NCBI GenBank assembly: GCA_964514105.1
Contig: CAZEPJ010000066.1
Location: 1 to 24,129, forward strand
Direction: 5' to 3'
DNA: 24,129 nucleotides
DNA from: CAZEPJ01 sp964514105
GTDB lineage: Bacteria; Desulfobacterota; Desulfocorpusculales; Desulfocorpusculum
Made by a program: the position numbers and the translations under genes
Part shown: positions 13,970 to 21,554 of the stretch, piece by piece
How the letters are laid out: each line of letters begins with the position of its first letter
How positions within the stretch are numbered: position 1 is the first letter of the stretch
Notes under the pieces: generated by a model
What the model was told of the DNA's origin: nothing
Databases searched by the model: none
The model's input: the letters and a program-made list of their open reading frames with translations, nothing else

Positions 13970-14719
13970 ATGGATCGCGGGGGGATCCTGTTGGCTGCGT
14001 TGGTTGGGTTTGCGGGTTTGGCGGCCGTTCTGTTCTGGGGGGGGCGTCCCGCCTCGTGCGGGGAACGGGAGAGGGAGCGAGAGGAGATGGTCCGCACCCA
14101 GATCGCCGGGCGGGGGGTCAGGGATGCTCGGGTGCTGGAGGCCATGCGGACGGTCCCCCGTCATCGCTTCGTGCCCCAGCGTCACGCCAAGGAGGCGTAT
14201 GCGGATCACCCCCTGCCCATCGGGCACGATCAGACCATTTCTCAGCCGTACATCGTGGCCTACATGACCGAAGCACTGGGTCTTCGGGGTGACGAGCGGG
14301 TGCTGGAGATCGGCACGGGCTCCGGGTATCAGGCAGCGGTCCTGTCGGTGCTGGTCCGGGAGGTCTACAGCATGGAGATCCTCCGGCCCTTGGCCGAGGA
14401 GGCCAGCGAGCGGTTGACGCGGCTGGGCTACGACAACGTGACGGTGCTGTGCGGGGACGGTTATCTGGGTTGGCCGGACAAGGCCCCCTTCGACGCCATC
14501 ATCGTCACCGCGGCCCCCCCCCAGGTGCCCCAGGCCCTGGTGGACCAGTTGAAGGTGGGGGGTCGGATGGTGGTGCCCGTGGGCAAGGGAGAGCAGGAAC
14601 TGGTGCGCATCACCAGGACCGAGGAGGGTGTGAGCCGCGAGTCGCTCTTGCCCGTGCGCTTCGTTCCCATGGTGCCGGGGGGGGCAGGAGTCCGTGACGG
14701 CGGCCGGCCTCGCCCTTGA
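13970..14719 (+). CDS. pcm: Protein-L-isoaspartate O-methyltransferase, apparently exported (249 aa)
   Basis: PCMT uses SAM to methylate isoaspartyl residues in aged proteins, starting their repair. Seen: EEMVRTQIAGRGVRDARVLEAMRTVPRH, the family block HDQTISQPYIVAYMTEAL, SAM-binding motif I VLEIGTGSGYQAAV, and PFDAIIVTAAPPQVP plus VGGRMVVPVG. The enzyme core is complete. In front lies a membrane-spanning or signal segment (about residues 5-22, GILLAALVGFAGLAAVLF) ending RPASCGERE, so the protein is probably exported or anchored; some PCMTs of this group are. The lipobox fit of PASC is poor. ATG 13970 follows GGGGGAGG. The next gene starts about 60 bases downstream on the same strand and may be cotranscribed. 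Confidence 0.92.
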   Translation: MDRGGILLAALVGFAGLAAVLFWGGRPASCGEREREREEMVRTQIAGRGVRDARVLEAMRTVPRHRFVPQRHAKEAYADHPLPIGHDQTISQPYIVAYMTEALGLRGDERVLEIGTGSGYQAAVLSVLVREVYSMEILRPLAEEASERLTRLGYDNVTVLCGDGYLGWPDKAPFDAIIVTAAPPQVPQALVDQLKVGGRMVVPVGKGEQELVRITRTEEGVSRESLLPVRFVPMVPGGAGVRDGGRPRP

Positions 14720-14779
14720 CGGCCGCTGTGGGATGCTGTAAGAGAGAGGCGCTGGAGGGCGCCTTTGGATGGAGATGGC

Positions 14780-15523
14780 TTGAAACTTTTGGTGTTGGGC
14801 AGCGGCGACGCCTTTGGAAGCGGTGGGCGAAACTTCCCGGCCTATGCCCTGCTGAACGGGGCCAGGAGCATTCTGCTGGACTGCGGTCCCTCGGCCCTGC
14901 CGGCCCTGAAGGCCGCGGGCATGGACAGCTCCGGGCTGGGGACCATACTCGCCAGCCACCTCCACGGAGACCATGTGGGCGGCCTGCCCTTCTTCTTCCT
15001 GGAATACCAATTCCTCTCCCTCCGCAACGACCCCCTGTGCATCGTGGGGCCACCGGGTGTCCGGGCTCGTTGCGAGGAACTGCTTCGGGCGACGTACCCT
15101 GACCTTCTGGAGCGGCAGACGTGGCGCTTCTCGGTCCGGTACCGGGAGATGCCCCCACGCTCCTCGCTGACCATGGGGGACCTGAGCGTGGAGTCATTTC
15201 CCATGGCGCATGGCTCACTGCCCCACGCTTTGGGTTTCCGGATCCATTGGGGGGGTGCGACCATCGGTTACACCGGAGACACCCAGTGGAACCCGAGCGT
15301 CGCGGAACTCGCTCGTGGGTGCGATCTGCTGCTTTGCGAATGCTTTTTCTTCAACGGCGACCATCACGCCCACATCCGGTACGTGGATCTCATGGCCCAT
15401 CGAGGGGAGATCGGCGCCAAACGAATCCTCCTGATTCACCCCGGTCCGGAGATGTTGGAGCGGATCGACCGGCTGGAACTGGAGGTGGCCCAAGACGGCA
15501 TGGTGCTGGAGCTCACTCCCTGA
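14780..15523 (+). CDS. Metallo-beta-lactamase-fold hydrolase, RNase Z/PhnP-like (247 aa)
   Basis: Binuclear metal hydrolase of the beta-CASP-lacking, RNase Z-like branch, which includes phosphodiesterases. Seen: KLLVLGSGDAFGSGGRNFPAYAL at the N-terminus, the metal motif ASHLHGDHVGGLPFFFLEY (HxHxDH), SLPHALGFRI (His ligand region in FPMAHGSLPHALG), GYTGDTQWNP (bridging Asp) and ILLIHPG near the end. It lacks the long exosite arm of tRNase Z, so it need not process tRNA; the substrate is unknown. I chose the TTG at 14780 because GGAG lies 5 bases upstream and the product then starts at the first strand. A TTG at 14765 in frame is possible. The last 11 bases overlap the convergent small gene. 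Confidence 0.88.
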   Translation: MKLLVLGSGDAFGSGGRNFPAYALLNGARSILLDCGPSALPALKAAGMDSSGLGTILASHLHGDHVGGLPFFFLEYQFLSLRNDPLCIVGPPGVRARCEELLRATYPDLLERQTWRFSVRYREMPPRSSLTMGDLSVESFPMAHGSLPHALGFRIHWGGATIGYTGDTQWNPSVAELARGCDLLLCECFFFNGDHHAHIRYVDLMAHRGEIGAKRILLIHPGPEMLERIDRLELEVAQDGMVLELTP

Positions 15524-15842
15524 CCCACTCCTGGGTTTGGGTGGGGCTTCCCGCCGGCCGGACGGGGCGAAGGGACCAGTTGGAGGGGCGCCCCGCCGAA
15601 GGGGGAACATCCTCGAGTTGCTCCAGGACCCTGAGGACATAGCGGGAGTTGGCGGTTTCAAACCCATCGGACTGGACCCGCACCACCCTGGATGATCGAA
15701 AGATGCTGCCGCTTTCCATGAAGAGGCAGTACCGCTCCCCCACGGTGGGCGCAACGAGCTCCCATCCCTCTCTGGCGCTTCCCAAGGCCACGTGGGGGTG
15801 TTCGCCTCCTTGAGTCCTCTCGATGCTGACCTTCCGGGCCAT
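15513..15842 (-). CDS. Small uncharacterised protein (109 aa), sigma-54-type promoter upstream
   Basis: I do not recognise a named family. The protein starts MARKVSIERTQGGEHPHVAL and has a central segment GERYCLFMESGSIFRSSRVVRV, then ETANSRYVLRVLEQLED, which looks like a small beta-rich domain. It ends in a Pro/Ser-rich tail. No signal peptide or membrane segment is seen. ATG 15842 is chosen because GGGGAGG lies 5 bases upstream; the frame is open further up to 16226 but that part is Pro/Gly-rich and unconvincing. A near-consensus sigma-54 promoter ends about 60 bases before the start. The 3' end overlaps the metallo-hydrolase gene by 11 bases. Confidence 0.72.
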   Translation of the reverse strand: MARKVSIERTQGGEHPHVALGSAREGWELVAPTVGERYCLFMESGSIFRSSRVVRVQSDGFETANSRYVLRVLEQLEDVPPSAGRPSNWSLRPVRPAGSPTQTQEWVRE

Positions 15843-15902
15843 GTTCGCCTCCCCGCGGCCGGGGTCTGTCCCGCGGCCGCGCATGATTTGAACTGCGCTC
15901 AA

Positions 15903-15917
15903 GCCAATACCGTGCCA
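15903..15917 (-). promoter_or_regulatory. Sigma-54 (-24/-12) promoter of the small gene
   Basis: On the minus strand TGGCACGGTATTGGC matches the consensus TGGCACG-N4-TTGC at all but one position, with GG and GC at the correct spacing. Transcription would start near 15890, about 50 bases before the small gene. An enhancer-binding activator would be needed. Confidence 0.65.
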
Positions 15918-16109
15918 GGGTTTCCGCCGGGAACCCGTTCGGGGCGGGGTTGGGCGCCTCAGGCCCGTGCGGCCCGCATGTGGCGGCCTGTGTGGTGCGT
16001 CCCCACGGCCGGGGATGATCCCAAAAGGTCTCCGGCCATGCCAGTTTTGTCCACCCGGGGCAGATCCCCCGGAAGGTTTCGGACCTGTGCCGGGCGGGCC
16101 TGGGGGCCC

Positions 16110-16139
16110 TTGACATCCCGAGGGGGGATGGAATATATG
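16110..16139 (+). promoter_or_regulatory. Promoter of the acyl-CoA synthetase-like gene
   Basis: A perfect TTGACA (16110-16115) is followed after 18 bases by TATATG (16134-16139), ending 85 bases before the gene. I see nothing else in the 382-base gap apart from the sigma-54 site of the divergent gene. Confidence 0.65.
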
Positions 16140-16224
16140 CTCTCCCAGTAGCCGTCCGCGTGTCCGATTTGCAGATCCAGATCCGACTTCGAAAACATGG
16201 ACAGTACACCCAGGAGGAGGCGCC

Positions 16225-17745
16225 ATGGGGCTCTATGACATCACAATCCAGGATGTGGTGCGGAAGAACGCCGTGGCCCGGGGAGATAGGGTGGCCGTGG
16301 TCTGCGGGGAGGTGCGGGTGACCTTCCGGCAGTTCGCCCAGGAGGCCGATCGCCTGGCCGCGGGGCTGGCGGCATTGGGGGTGGGCAAGGGGGACCGCAT
16401 CGCCGTCGTGGCGTACAACTGCCATGATTTTCTCCTGCTTTACGGCGCCGTGGCGCGTCTGGGGGCCATCATGCTGCCCATCAACTGGCGGCTGAAGCCC
16501 GAGGAGATCCAGGTGATCCTGGAGGACTGCACCCCCAAGTTGGCAGTGGCCAGCCCCGACCACGCCCAGATGGTGGGGGCGCTTTGCGATGGGTGCGGCT
16601 CTGTCCTGCATCGGCTCCTGATCGGGGAGGAGGGGTCACAGGCGGGGTTTCAACCCCTCAGGGCGGTCATGGCTCCGGCGGGTCTGCCCGGCGAGGCGGA
16701 CGTCAGGGCGGGAGACCCCTTCCTCATCATCCACACGGCCGCGGTGGAGGGAAGACCGCGGGGCGCCGTGCTCACCCATGGAAACCTGGTCGCCGCGAAT
16801 ATCCAGGCCATGGCGGTGATGGGTATGGGGGAGGACTCCGTGCATCTGAACCTCCTGCCCCTGTTTCATATCGCGGGACTGGGCATGGCCATGCAGGTGA
16901 TGCAGGCCGGGGGAAAGAACGTCATCATGCGGCGATATGATGCCCAGGAGGCGGTGGGCTGGATCGAGAAGGAAGGGGTCACGGCCATCGGCACGTTTCC
17001 CCCCATGCTCTCCATGCTGCTGGATCAGGCCCAGGCCGCCGGCAAGCGCCTCTCGAGCCTGCGCATCGTGGGCGGACTGGACCATCCGGACACCATGCGG
17101 CGTTGCCAGGAAATGACCGGGGCCCGGTTCTGGATCGGGTTCGGGCAGACCGAGACCTCGGGGTTTTGCACCATCTGTCCCCTGGACGAGCGGCCGGGGT
17201 CCGCCGGCAAGGAGGGGCCGTTGGTCCGGGTGCGCCTGGTCGACGAGTACGACCGGGAGGTGCCGGTGGGGCAGCCCGGGGAGATCACCGTGCGGGGGCC
17301 GCTGGTCTTCCATGGATACTGGAACCTGGAGAAGGAGACCGCATATACCTTCCGGGACGGATGGCATCATACGGGGGATATCGGTCGGATGGACGACGGC
17401 GGGTATCTCTGGTACGTCAAGCGCAAGGCGGAGAAGGAGCTTATCAAGCCGGGGGGGGAGAACGTGTACCCGGCTGAGGTGGAGAAGGCCCTGCTGGAGC
17501 ACCCCGAGGTGGCCGAGGCCTGCGTGTTCGGCATACCGGACAAGGAATGGGGCGAGGCCATCAAAGCCGTCTGCGTCCGCCGGCAGGGAAGCACCCTGGA
17601 GCCCAGGGCCCTCATTGATTTCGTGGCCTCCCGCATCGCCAGGTACAAGAAGCCCAAGGTAGTGACCTTTGTGTCGGAGCTTCCCCGGACCCAGGATGGT
17701 TCCGTGGACCGGGAAAAGCTCAAAGGAGAGCACGGCGCGGGGTGA
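16225..17745 (+). CDS. AMP-forming acyl-CoA synthetase-like protein with altered motifs (506 aa)
   Basis: ANL-superfamily enzymes activate carboxylates with ATP and pass them to CoA. The fold is clear: TFRQFAQEADRLAAGLAALGV, LPINWRL, NLLPLFHIAGLG, GFGQTETSG, GYWNLEKETAYTF, DGWHHTGDIGRMDDGGYLWYVKRK, and PGGENVYPAEVEKALLEHPEV. Two motifs deviate. The usual phosphate-binding YTSGTTGxPKG reads HTAAVEGRPRG (170-180), without the Ser/Thr-rich loop. The C-terminal catalytic Lys (GK in PRTxxGKxxR) is Ser493 (RTQDGSVDREKLK). Similar tails occur in other anaerobe homologues as far as I recall, but full adenylation activity is uncertain. ATG 16225 follows AGGAGGAGG. It stands alone with its own promoter. 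Confidence 0.9.
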   Translation: MGLYDITIQDVVRKNAVARGDRVAVVCGEVRVTFRQFAQEADRLAAGLAALGVGKGDRIAVVAYNCHDFLLLYGAVARLGAIMLPINWRLKPEEIQVILEDCTPKLAVASPDHAQMVGALCDGCGSVLHRLLIGEEGSQAGFQPLRAVMAPAGLPGEADVRAGDPFLIIHTAAVEGRPRGAVLTHGNLVAANIQAMAVMGMGEDSVHLNLLPLFHIAGLGMAMQVMQAGGKNVIMRRYDAQEAVGWIEKEGVTAIGTFPPMLSMLLDQAQAAGKRLSSLRIVGGLDHPDTMRRCQEMTGARFWIGFGQTETSGFCTICPLDERPGSAGKEGPLVRVRLVDEYDREVPVGQPGEITVRGPLVFHGYWNLEKETAYTFRDGWHHTGDIGRMDDGGYLWYVKRKAEKELIKPGGENVYPAEVEKALLEHPEVAEACVFGIPDKEWGEAIKAVCVRRQGSTLEPRALIDFVASRIARYKKPKVVTFVSELPRTQDGSVDREKLKGEHGAG

Positions 17746-17869
17746 GAGGGAGTCAGGGGGGGCACCCGGAGAGGTCAGAATCCAGAGCGCAGCATGCGGG
17801 ATCCGGATGGGGGAACGCACATGGGGCCTGGGGTCCGCCTCCCAGCGGCTGCTTGCCGCCGGCCGGCGT

Positions 17870-19189
17870 CTACCTGTCCCCGGCAGTCACACCTCGGGAG
17901 ATGCGCCGGGCGTTGGTCAGGATCTCTTCCTCGTCCAGGGTGAGGAGCCTGCGGTCCGCCATGAGCGGGGTGCCCCCGACCCATACCGAGTGAACATCCC
18001 CTCCGGAGGCGGCGTAGACCAACTGGGAAACGGGGTGGTACAGGGGCTGGAGCGCGGGGGAATCCGCGTCCAGGAGGATCAAGTCCGCCTGAAACCCGGG
18101 CTCCAGGAGCCCCACGTCGTCCCAGCCCAGGAGCCGGGCCCCGCCCCGCGTGGCCAGGTGCAGGACGGTTGCCGCGTCCAGGGCCGTGGGGTCGCCCCGA
18201 TGCACCTTGTGGAGTTTGGCCGTCAGGTCCATCTCACCGAAGAGATCCAGGTCGTTGTTGGAGGCCGGCCCGTCGGTGCCCAATCCCACGGTCACGCCCA
18301 GCTCGAGCATGCGGGGGAGCGGGGCGATGCCCGAGGCCAACTTCATGTTGCTCTCGGTGCATACCGCCAATCCAGCCCCACGCCGGGCCACGATCTCCAT
18401 TTCGGGGTCCGTGAGCCAGACCCCATGAACCAGGACCGTGGCCGGATCCAGGATCCCCAATGCATCGAGATGCCCGACGGGCGTCGCCCCGTGGCGGGTG
18501 CGGATCTCTTCCACCTCCCAGCGCGTCTCGGCCACGTGGGTGAAAAAGGGGACGCCGTGGACCCGGCATGCCTCCTTGGCCCGGATCAGGGTCCCGGGGG
18601 AGCACGTGTAGGGGGAGTGGCAGAAGACCCCCGGCCGGACCGGCTCCTCTCCCCAGGCACGGTTGACGAAGGCGATGGCCTGCTCCACGTTGAAGGCGGG
18701 GTCCGGACAGCCGGGCACCGGGAAGTCTACCACCCCCTGGGCCAGCACCGCCCGCATGCCCGATGACTTGACGGCATCCAGGGCCGAGTCCTCGAAGAAA
18801 TAGGCGTTGGCCAGGGCGGTGGTGCCGCTGCGGATCATCTCGGCGCAGGCCAGCAACGTCCCCCAGTACACGAAGGCCTCGTCCACCACGCGGGCCTCGA
18901 TGGGGAAGATGTGTCCCTCCAGCCATTCCCTGAGGGGGAGGTCATCGGCCAACCCCCGCAGCAGGGCCATGGCCGCGTGGCTGTGGACATTGACCAGCCC
19001 CGGCAGGAGGATGCCCCCCCGGGCCTCCACCCGCTGGTCCGCCCGGGATATCCATCGGGACGGGGGCGCTCCCGAACCCAGCTCCCGGATCCGGTTTCCC
19101 TCCACCACCAGCCAGCCGGGATCGAGGACCCGGGGAGGGAGGGTGGGGTTGACCAGGACGGCGTCCGAGATCAGCGTGCAGCGCGGCAT
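17870..19189 (-). CDS. Amidohydrolase, MTA/SAH/adenosine deaminase type, copy 2 (439 aa)
   Basis: Members of this subfamily deaminate 6-aminopurine nucleosides such as S-adenosylhomocysteine, methylthioadenosine, 5'-deoxyadenosine or aminofutalosine. The metal-site set is complete: VNVHSHAAM (HxH), THVAETRWEV, LVHGVWL and GLGTDGPASNN. Other family marks are RGLADDLPLREWLEGHIFPIEA, CHSPYTCSP and ESNMKLASGIAPLPRML. Which nucleoside it prefers cannot be read. ATG 19189 is chosen: it overlaps the stop of the upstream paralogue as TGATG and has GGGGGAG 5 bases before it; a GTG one codon earlier is too close. It is translationally coupled to its paralogue. The 124-base gap to the convergent synthetase gene holds nothing clear. 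Confidence 0.9.
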   Translation of the reverse strand: MPRCTLISDAVLVNPTLPPRVLDPGWLVVEGNRIRELGSGAPPSRWISRADQRVEARGGILLPGLVNVHSHAAMALLRGLADDLPLREWLEGHIFPIEARVVDEAFVYWGTLLACAEMIRSGTTALANAYFFEDSALDAVKSSGMRAVLAQGVVDFPVPGCPDPAFNVEQAIAFVNRAWGEEPVRPGVFCHSPYTCSPGTLIRAKEACRVHGVPFFTHVAETRWEVEEIRTRHGATPVGHLDALGILDPATVLVHGVWLTDPEMEIVARRGAGLAVCTESNMKLASGIAPLPRMLELGVTVGLGTDGPASNNDLDLFGEMDLTAKLHKVHRGDPTALDAATVLHLATRGGARLLGWDDVGLLEPGFQADLILLDADSPALQPLYHPVSQLVYAASGGDVHSVWVGGTPLMADRRLLTLDEEEILTNARRISRGVTAGDR

Positions 19190-20532
19190 CACGACTCCCC
19201 CGTGACCGGGGTCCCGGCCACAAGGCCTCGGATCTCCCGGGAGATACCCCGGACCGCCTCGACGGCGCGCGGCAGGGAAAGGCTCCGCAGGACGCCGTCT
19301 TCCACCACCACCTCTCCGCCCACCAACACGGTGCGGACGTCCGCTGCACGCGCCGCGTACACCATGTGGGAAAAGATGTTGTACAGGGGGGTCAGGTGGG
19401 GGCGGCGCAAGTCCACGAGGACCATGTCCGCTTTCTTCCCCGGCTCCAGCGAGCCCACCAGTCCTCCCAGACCCAGGGCCTCGGCTCCCAGGGATGTGGC
19501 CATGCGCAGAACCGTGGCGGCATCCATGACCGTCGGATCCCCTCCAAAGACTTTCTGGAGCTTGGCCGCCGTGTCCATCTCTCTGAGCAGATCCAGGTTG
19601 TTGTTGGAGGCGCAGCCGTCGGTGCCCAATCCCACGGCCATGCCCAGCTGGAGCATGCGCGGGACCGGGGCCACCCCCGAGGCGAGCTTCATGTTGCTCT
19701 CCGGGTTATGGATCACGCCGACTCGCCGCTGCCGGAGGATCGCCATGTCCTGTTCGTCCACCCAGACCACGTGATGGGCGATGGTCGGGCCGTCCAGTAC
19801 GCCCAAGCGCTCGAGATGGCGGACGGGCGTGACGCCGTACTGGGCCTGCACACGCTCCACCTCGTCCCGGGTCTCGGACAGGTGGATGGCCAAAGGGACA
19901 CCCCATCGGTCCGCCGTCTCCCGAGCCCGCCGGAGCAGCTGCGGCGAGCAGGTGAAGACCGCGTGGGGTTCCACGGCGATTTGCACCAGGGGATCCCCCC
20001 GCCAGCGATCAATGAGATCCTCCGTGTAACGCAGGCCCGCCTCCCAGGGGCCGTAGTTGGGAGAGGGGAAGTCGTACAGGACCTCCCCCACCATCGCCCT
20101 GATTCCGGCCTCCTTGGCGGCCCTGGCCACCTCCTCCTCGAAGAGGTACATGTCGCAGAAGGTGGTCGTCCCGCCCAGGAGCATCTCGGCGCAGGCCAGC
20201 CGCGCCCCCCAGCGCACCCACTCGGCCCGGAGGTGGGCCTCCACGGGGAAGATGTACCCCTCCAGCCAGGCCATGAGGGGGAGATCGTCGGCCAGTCCGC
20301 GGAAGAGGGTCATGGCTGCGTGGGTGTGGCCGTTGACAAACCCCGGCGTCACCGCGCACCCCTCGGCCTCCACGGTCCTGCACGGGGCGAAGCGGGCGTC
20401 AAACTCCTTCCAGGTCCCCACGGCCACGATGGAGTCCCCCGCCACGGCCACCGATCCCTCCGGGATGACCTCCAGGCCGGGGTTCATGGTGACCACGAGT
20501 CCCTTGCGGACGAGCAGGTCGATCGCCTCCAT
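19189..20532 (-). CDS. Amidohydrolase, MTA/SAH/adenosine deaminase type, copy 1 (447 aa)
   Basis: Same subfamily as its downstream neighbour, to which it is clearly homologous along the full length. Metal-site residues are intact: VNGHTHAAM, IHLSETRDEV, IAHHVVWVD and GLGTDGCASNNNLDL. Signature block RGLADDLPLMAWLEGYIFPVEA and TCSPQLL are present. It keeps the ESNMKLASGVAPVPRML substrate loop. ATG 20532 follows GAGGAGA. The gene starts 24 bases after the purine nucleoside phosphorylase stop, so the three genes form one operon: deaminated nucleosides could be split by the phosphorylase. One of the two paralogues could instead serve the futalosine route to menaquinone (aminofutalosine deaminase) or clear 5'-deoxyadenosine from radical SAM enzymes; this is inference. 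Confidence 0.92.
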   Translation of the reverse strand: MEAIDLLVRKGLVVTMNPGLEVIPEGSVAVAGDSIVAVGTWKEFDARFAPCRTVEAEGCAVTPGFVNGHTHAAMTLFRGLADDLPLMAWLEGYIFPVEAHLRAEWVRWGARLACAEMLLGGTTTFCDMYLFEEEVARAAKEAGIRAMVGEVLYDFPSPNYGPWEAGLRYTEDLIDRWRGDPLVQIAVEPHAVFTCSPQLLRRARETADRWGVPLAIHLSETRDEVERVQAQYGVTPVRHLERLGVLDGPTIAHHVVWVDEQDMAILRQRRVGVIHNPESNMKLASGVAPVPRMLQLGMAVGLGTDGCASNNNLDLLREMDTAAKLQKVFGGDPTVMDAATVLRMATSLGAEALGLGGLVGSLEPGKKADMVLVDLRRPHLTPLYNIFSHMVYAARAADVRTVLVGGEVVVEDGVLRSLSLPRAVEAVRGISREIRGLVAGTPVTGES

Positions 20533-20556
20533 GCCGTCTCCTCGTGCCTCGGGAAA

Positions 20557-21399
20557 TCAGGGCGGGAAGGTGCCCGCGGCGATCCGCTCCAGGACCCCAG
20601 CCAGGAGGGCCATGAGCCTGGGGCCCGCCGCCCGGGACGCCGCGAGGATCTCGTCTACCAGGATGGGGGCCATGGCATCCGGGCGATTGACGTTGGAGAT
20701 GACCGAAAGCCCCAGGACCCGCATGTCCACGGATCGGGCCACGATGACCTCCGAGGTGGTGGACATGCCCACGGCGTCTGCCCCGGCGGCCCGCAGGAGG
20801 CGCGTCTCGGCAGGGGTCTCCAGGCTCGGCCCCGGCACCCCCACGTACACGCCCTTCTTCAACGAAAGGCCTTGTCCCAGGGCCACGGCCTCCGCCAGGG
20901 CCAGGAGGGTCGGGTCGTATGCCCGGGAGAGGTCGGGAAAGCGGTTGCCCAGGCGGTCATCCTGCATGCCCCGCAGCGGGTTCTCGGGGATGAGGTGGAT
21001 CTGATCGGCGATGACCATAATGTCCCCCGGGGAGAAAAACGGATTCAACCCCCCCGCCGCGTTGGTGACCACGAGGATGCGGACCCCCAGGGCATGCAGG
21101 ACCCGAATGGGGAAGGTGATCTCCCGGGTGGAATAGCCCTCGTAGTAGTGAAACCGACCCTGGAGAACGGTCACCGGGCATCCGCCCATACGCCCCAGCA
21201 GCAGGTTGCCGTCGTGTCCGGGGGCCGTGGATCGGGGAAAACCCGGAATCTGGGCGTACGGAATCTCCTCGGCCCCCTCCAGTGCCTTCTCCACGGCGCC
21301 CAAACCCGAGCCCAGGATCACTCCAACCCGGGGGCGCTGGGCCATGCGCGGGCCCAGATACGCCGCGGCCTCTTCCAATCCCTGCACCAGTTCCTCCAT
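20557..21399 (-). CDS. punA: Purine nucleoside phosphorylase, trimeric type (280 aa)
   Basis: PNP splits inosine or guanosine with phosphate to base and ribose-1-phosphate in the cytoplasm. Seen: VGVILGSGLGAVEKAL (phosphate loop), FPRSTAPGHDGNLLLG (loop with the conserved His), LQGRFHYYEGYS, VTNAAGGLNPFFSPGDIMVIADQIHL, GVPGPSLETPAETRLL, GADAVGMSTTSEVIVA and LSVISNVN. The Glu of PAETR and the Asn of ISNVN match the pair that selects 6-oxopurines in trimeric PNPs, arguing against methylthioadenosine phosphorylase. Length is typical. ATG 21399 has only a weak G-rich ribosome site. It is the first gene of the salvage operon and has its own promoter. Confidence 0.94.
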   Translation of the reverse strand: MEELVQGLEEAAAYLGPRMAQRPRVGVILGSGLGAVEKALEGAEEIPYAQIPGFPRSTAPGHDGNLLLGRMGGCPVTVLQGRFHYYEGYSTREITFPIRVLHALGVRILVVTNAAGGLNPFFSPGDIMVIADQIHLIPENPLRGMQDDRLGNRFPDLSRAYDPTLLALAEAVALGQGLSLKKGVYVGVPGPSLETPAETRLLRAAGADAVGMSTTSEVIVARSVDMRVLGLSVISNVNRPDAMAPILVDEILAASRAAGPRLMALLAGVLERIAAGTFPP

Positions 21400-21431
21400 G
21401 GCCGCCCCGACCGGTCAAGCGAGACCCAGGC

Positions 21432-21461
21432 AGGGTACGGAATCCCGGGCCCTTCTGTCAA
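21432..21461 (-). promoter_or_regulatory. Promoter of the nucleoside salvage operon
   Basis: On the minus strand a perfect TTGACA (21461-21456) is followed after 18 bases by TACCCT (21437-21432), ending 32 bases before punA. Confidence 0.6.
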
Positions 21462-21503
21462 GGAGGTCTGGGGCATGCACGCAGGGTCGGCCCCTTGCTT
21501 TTG

Positions 21504-21512
21504 TGCTATAGT
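21504..21512 (+). promoter_or_regulatory. Extended -10 promoter of the HEAT-repeat gene
   Basis: TGCTATAGT fits an extended -10 (TGnTATAAT) 42 bases before the gene; no -35 is clear. Between it and the start lies a perfect 14-base palindrome GGCGCCATGGCGCC (21526-21539), which could be an operator or a leader hairpin. Confidence 0.45.
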
Positions 21513-21554
21513 GGGCCTGCGCCCGGGCGCCATGGCGCCGGGCCGGACGGAGAG

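Noticed and set aside
15843..16226. N-terminal extension of the small 109-residue protein
   Set aside because: The extension is Pro/Gly/Arg-rich, runs through the sigma-54 promoter, and the ATG at 15842 has a strong ribosome site.
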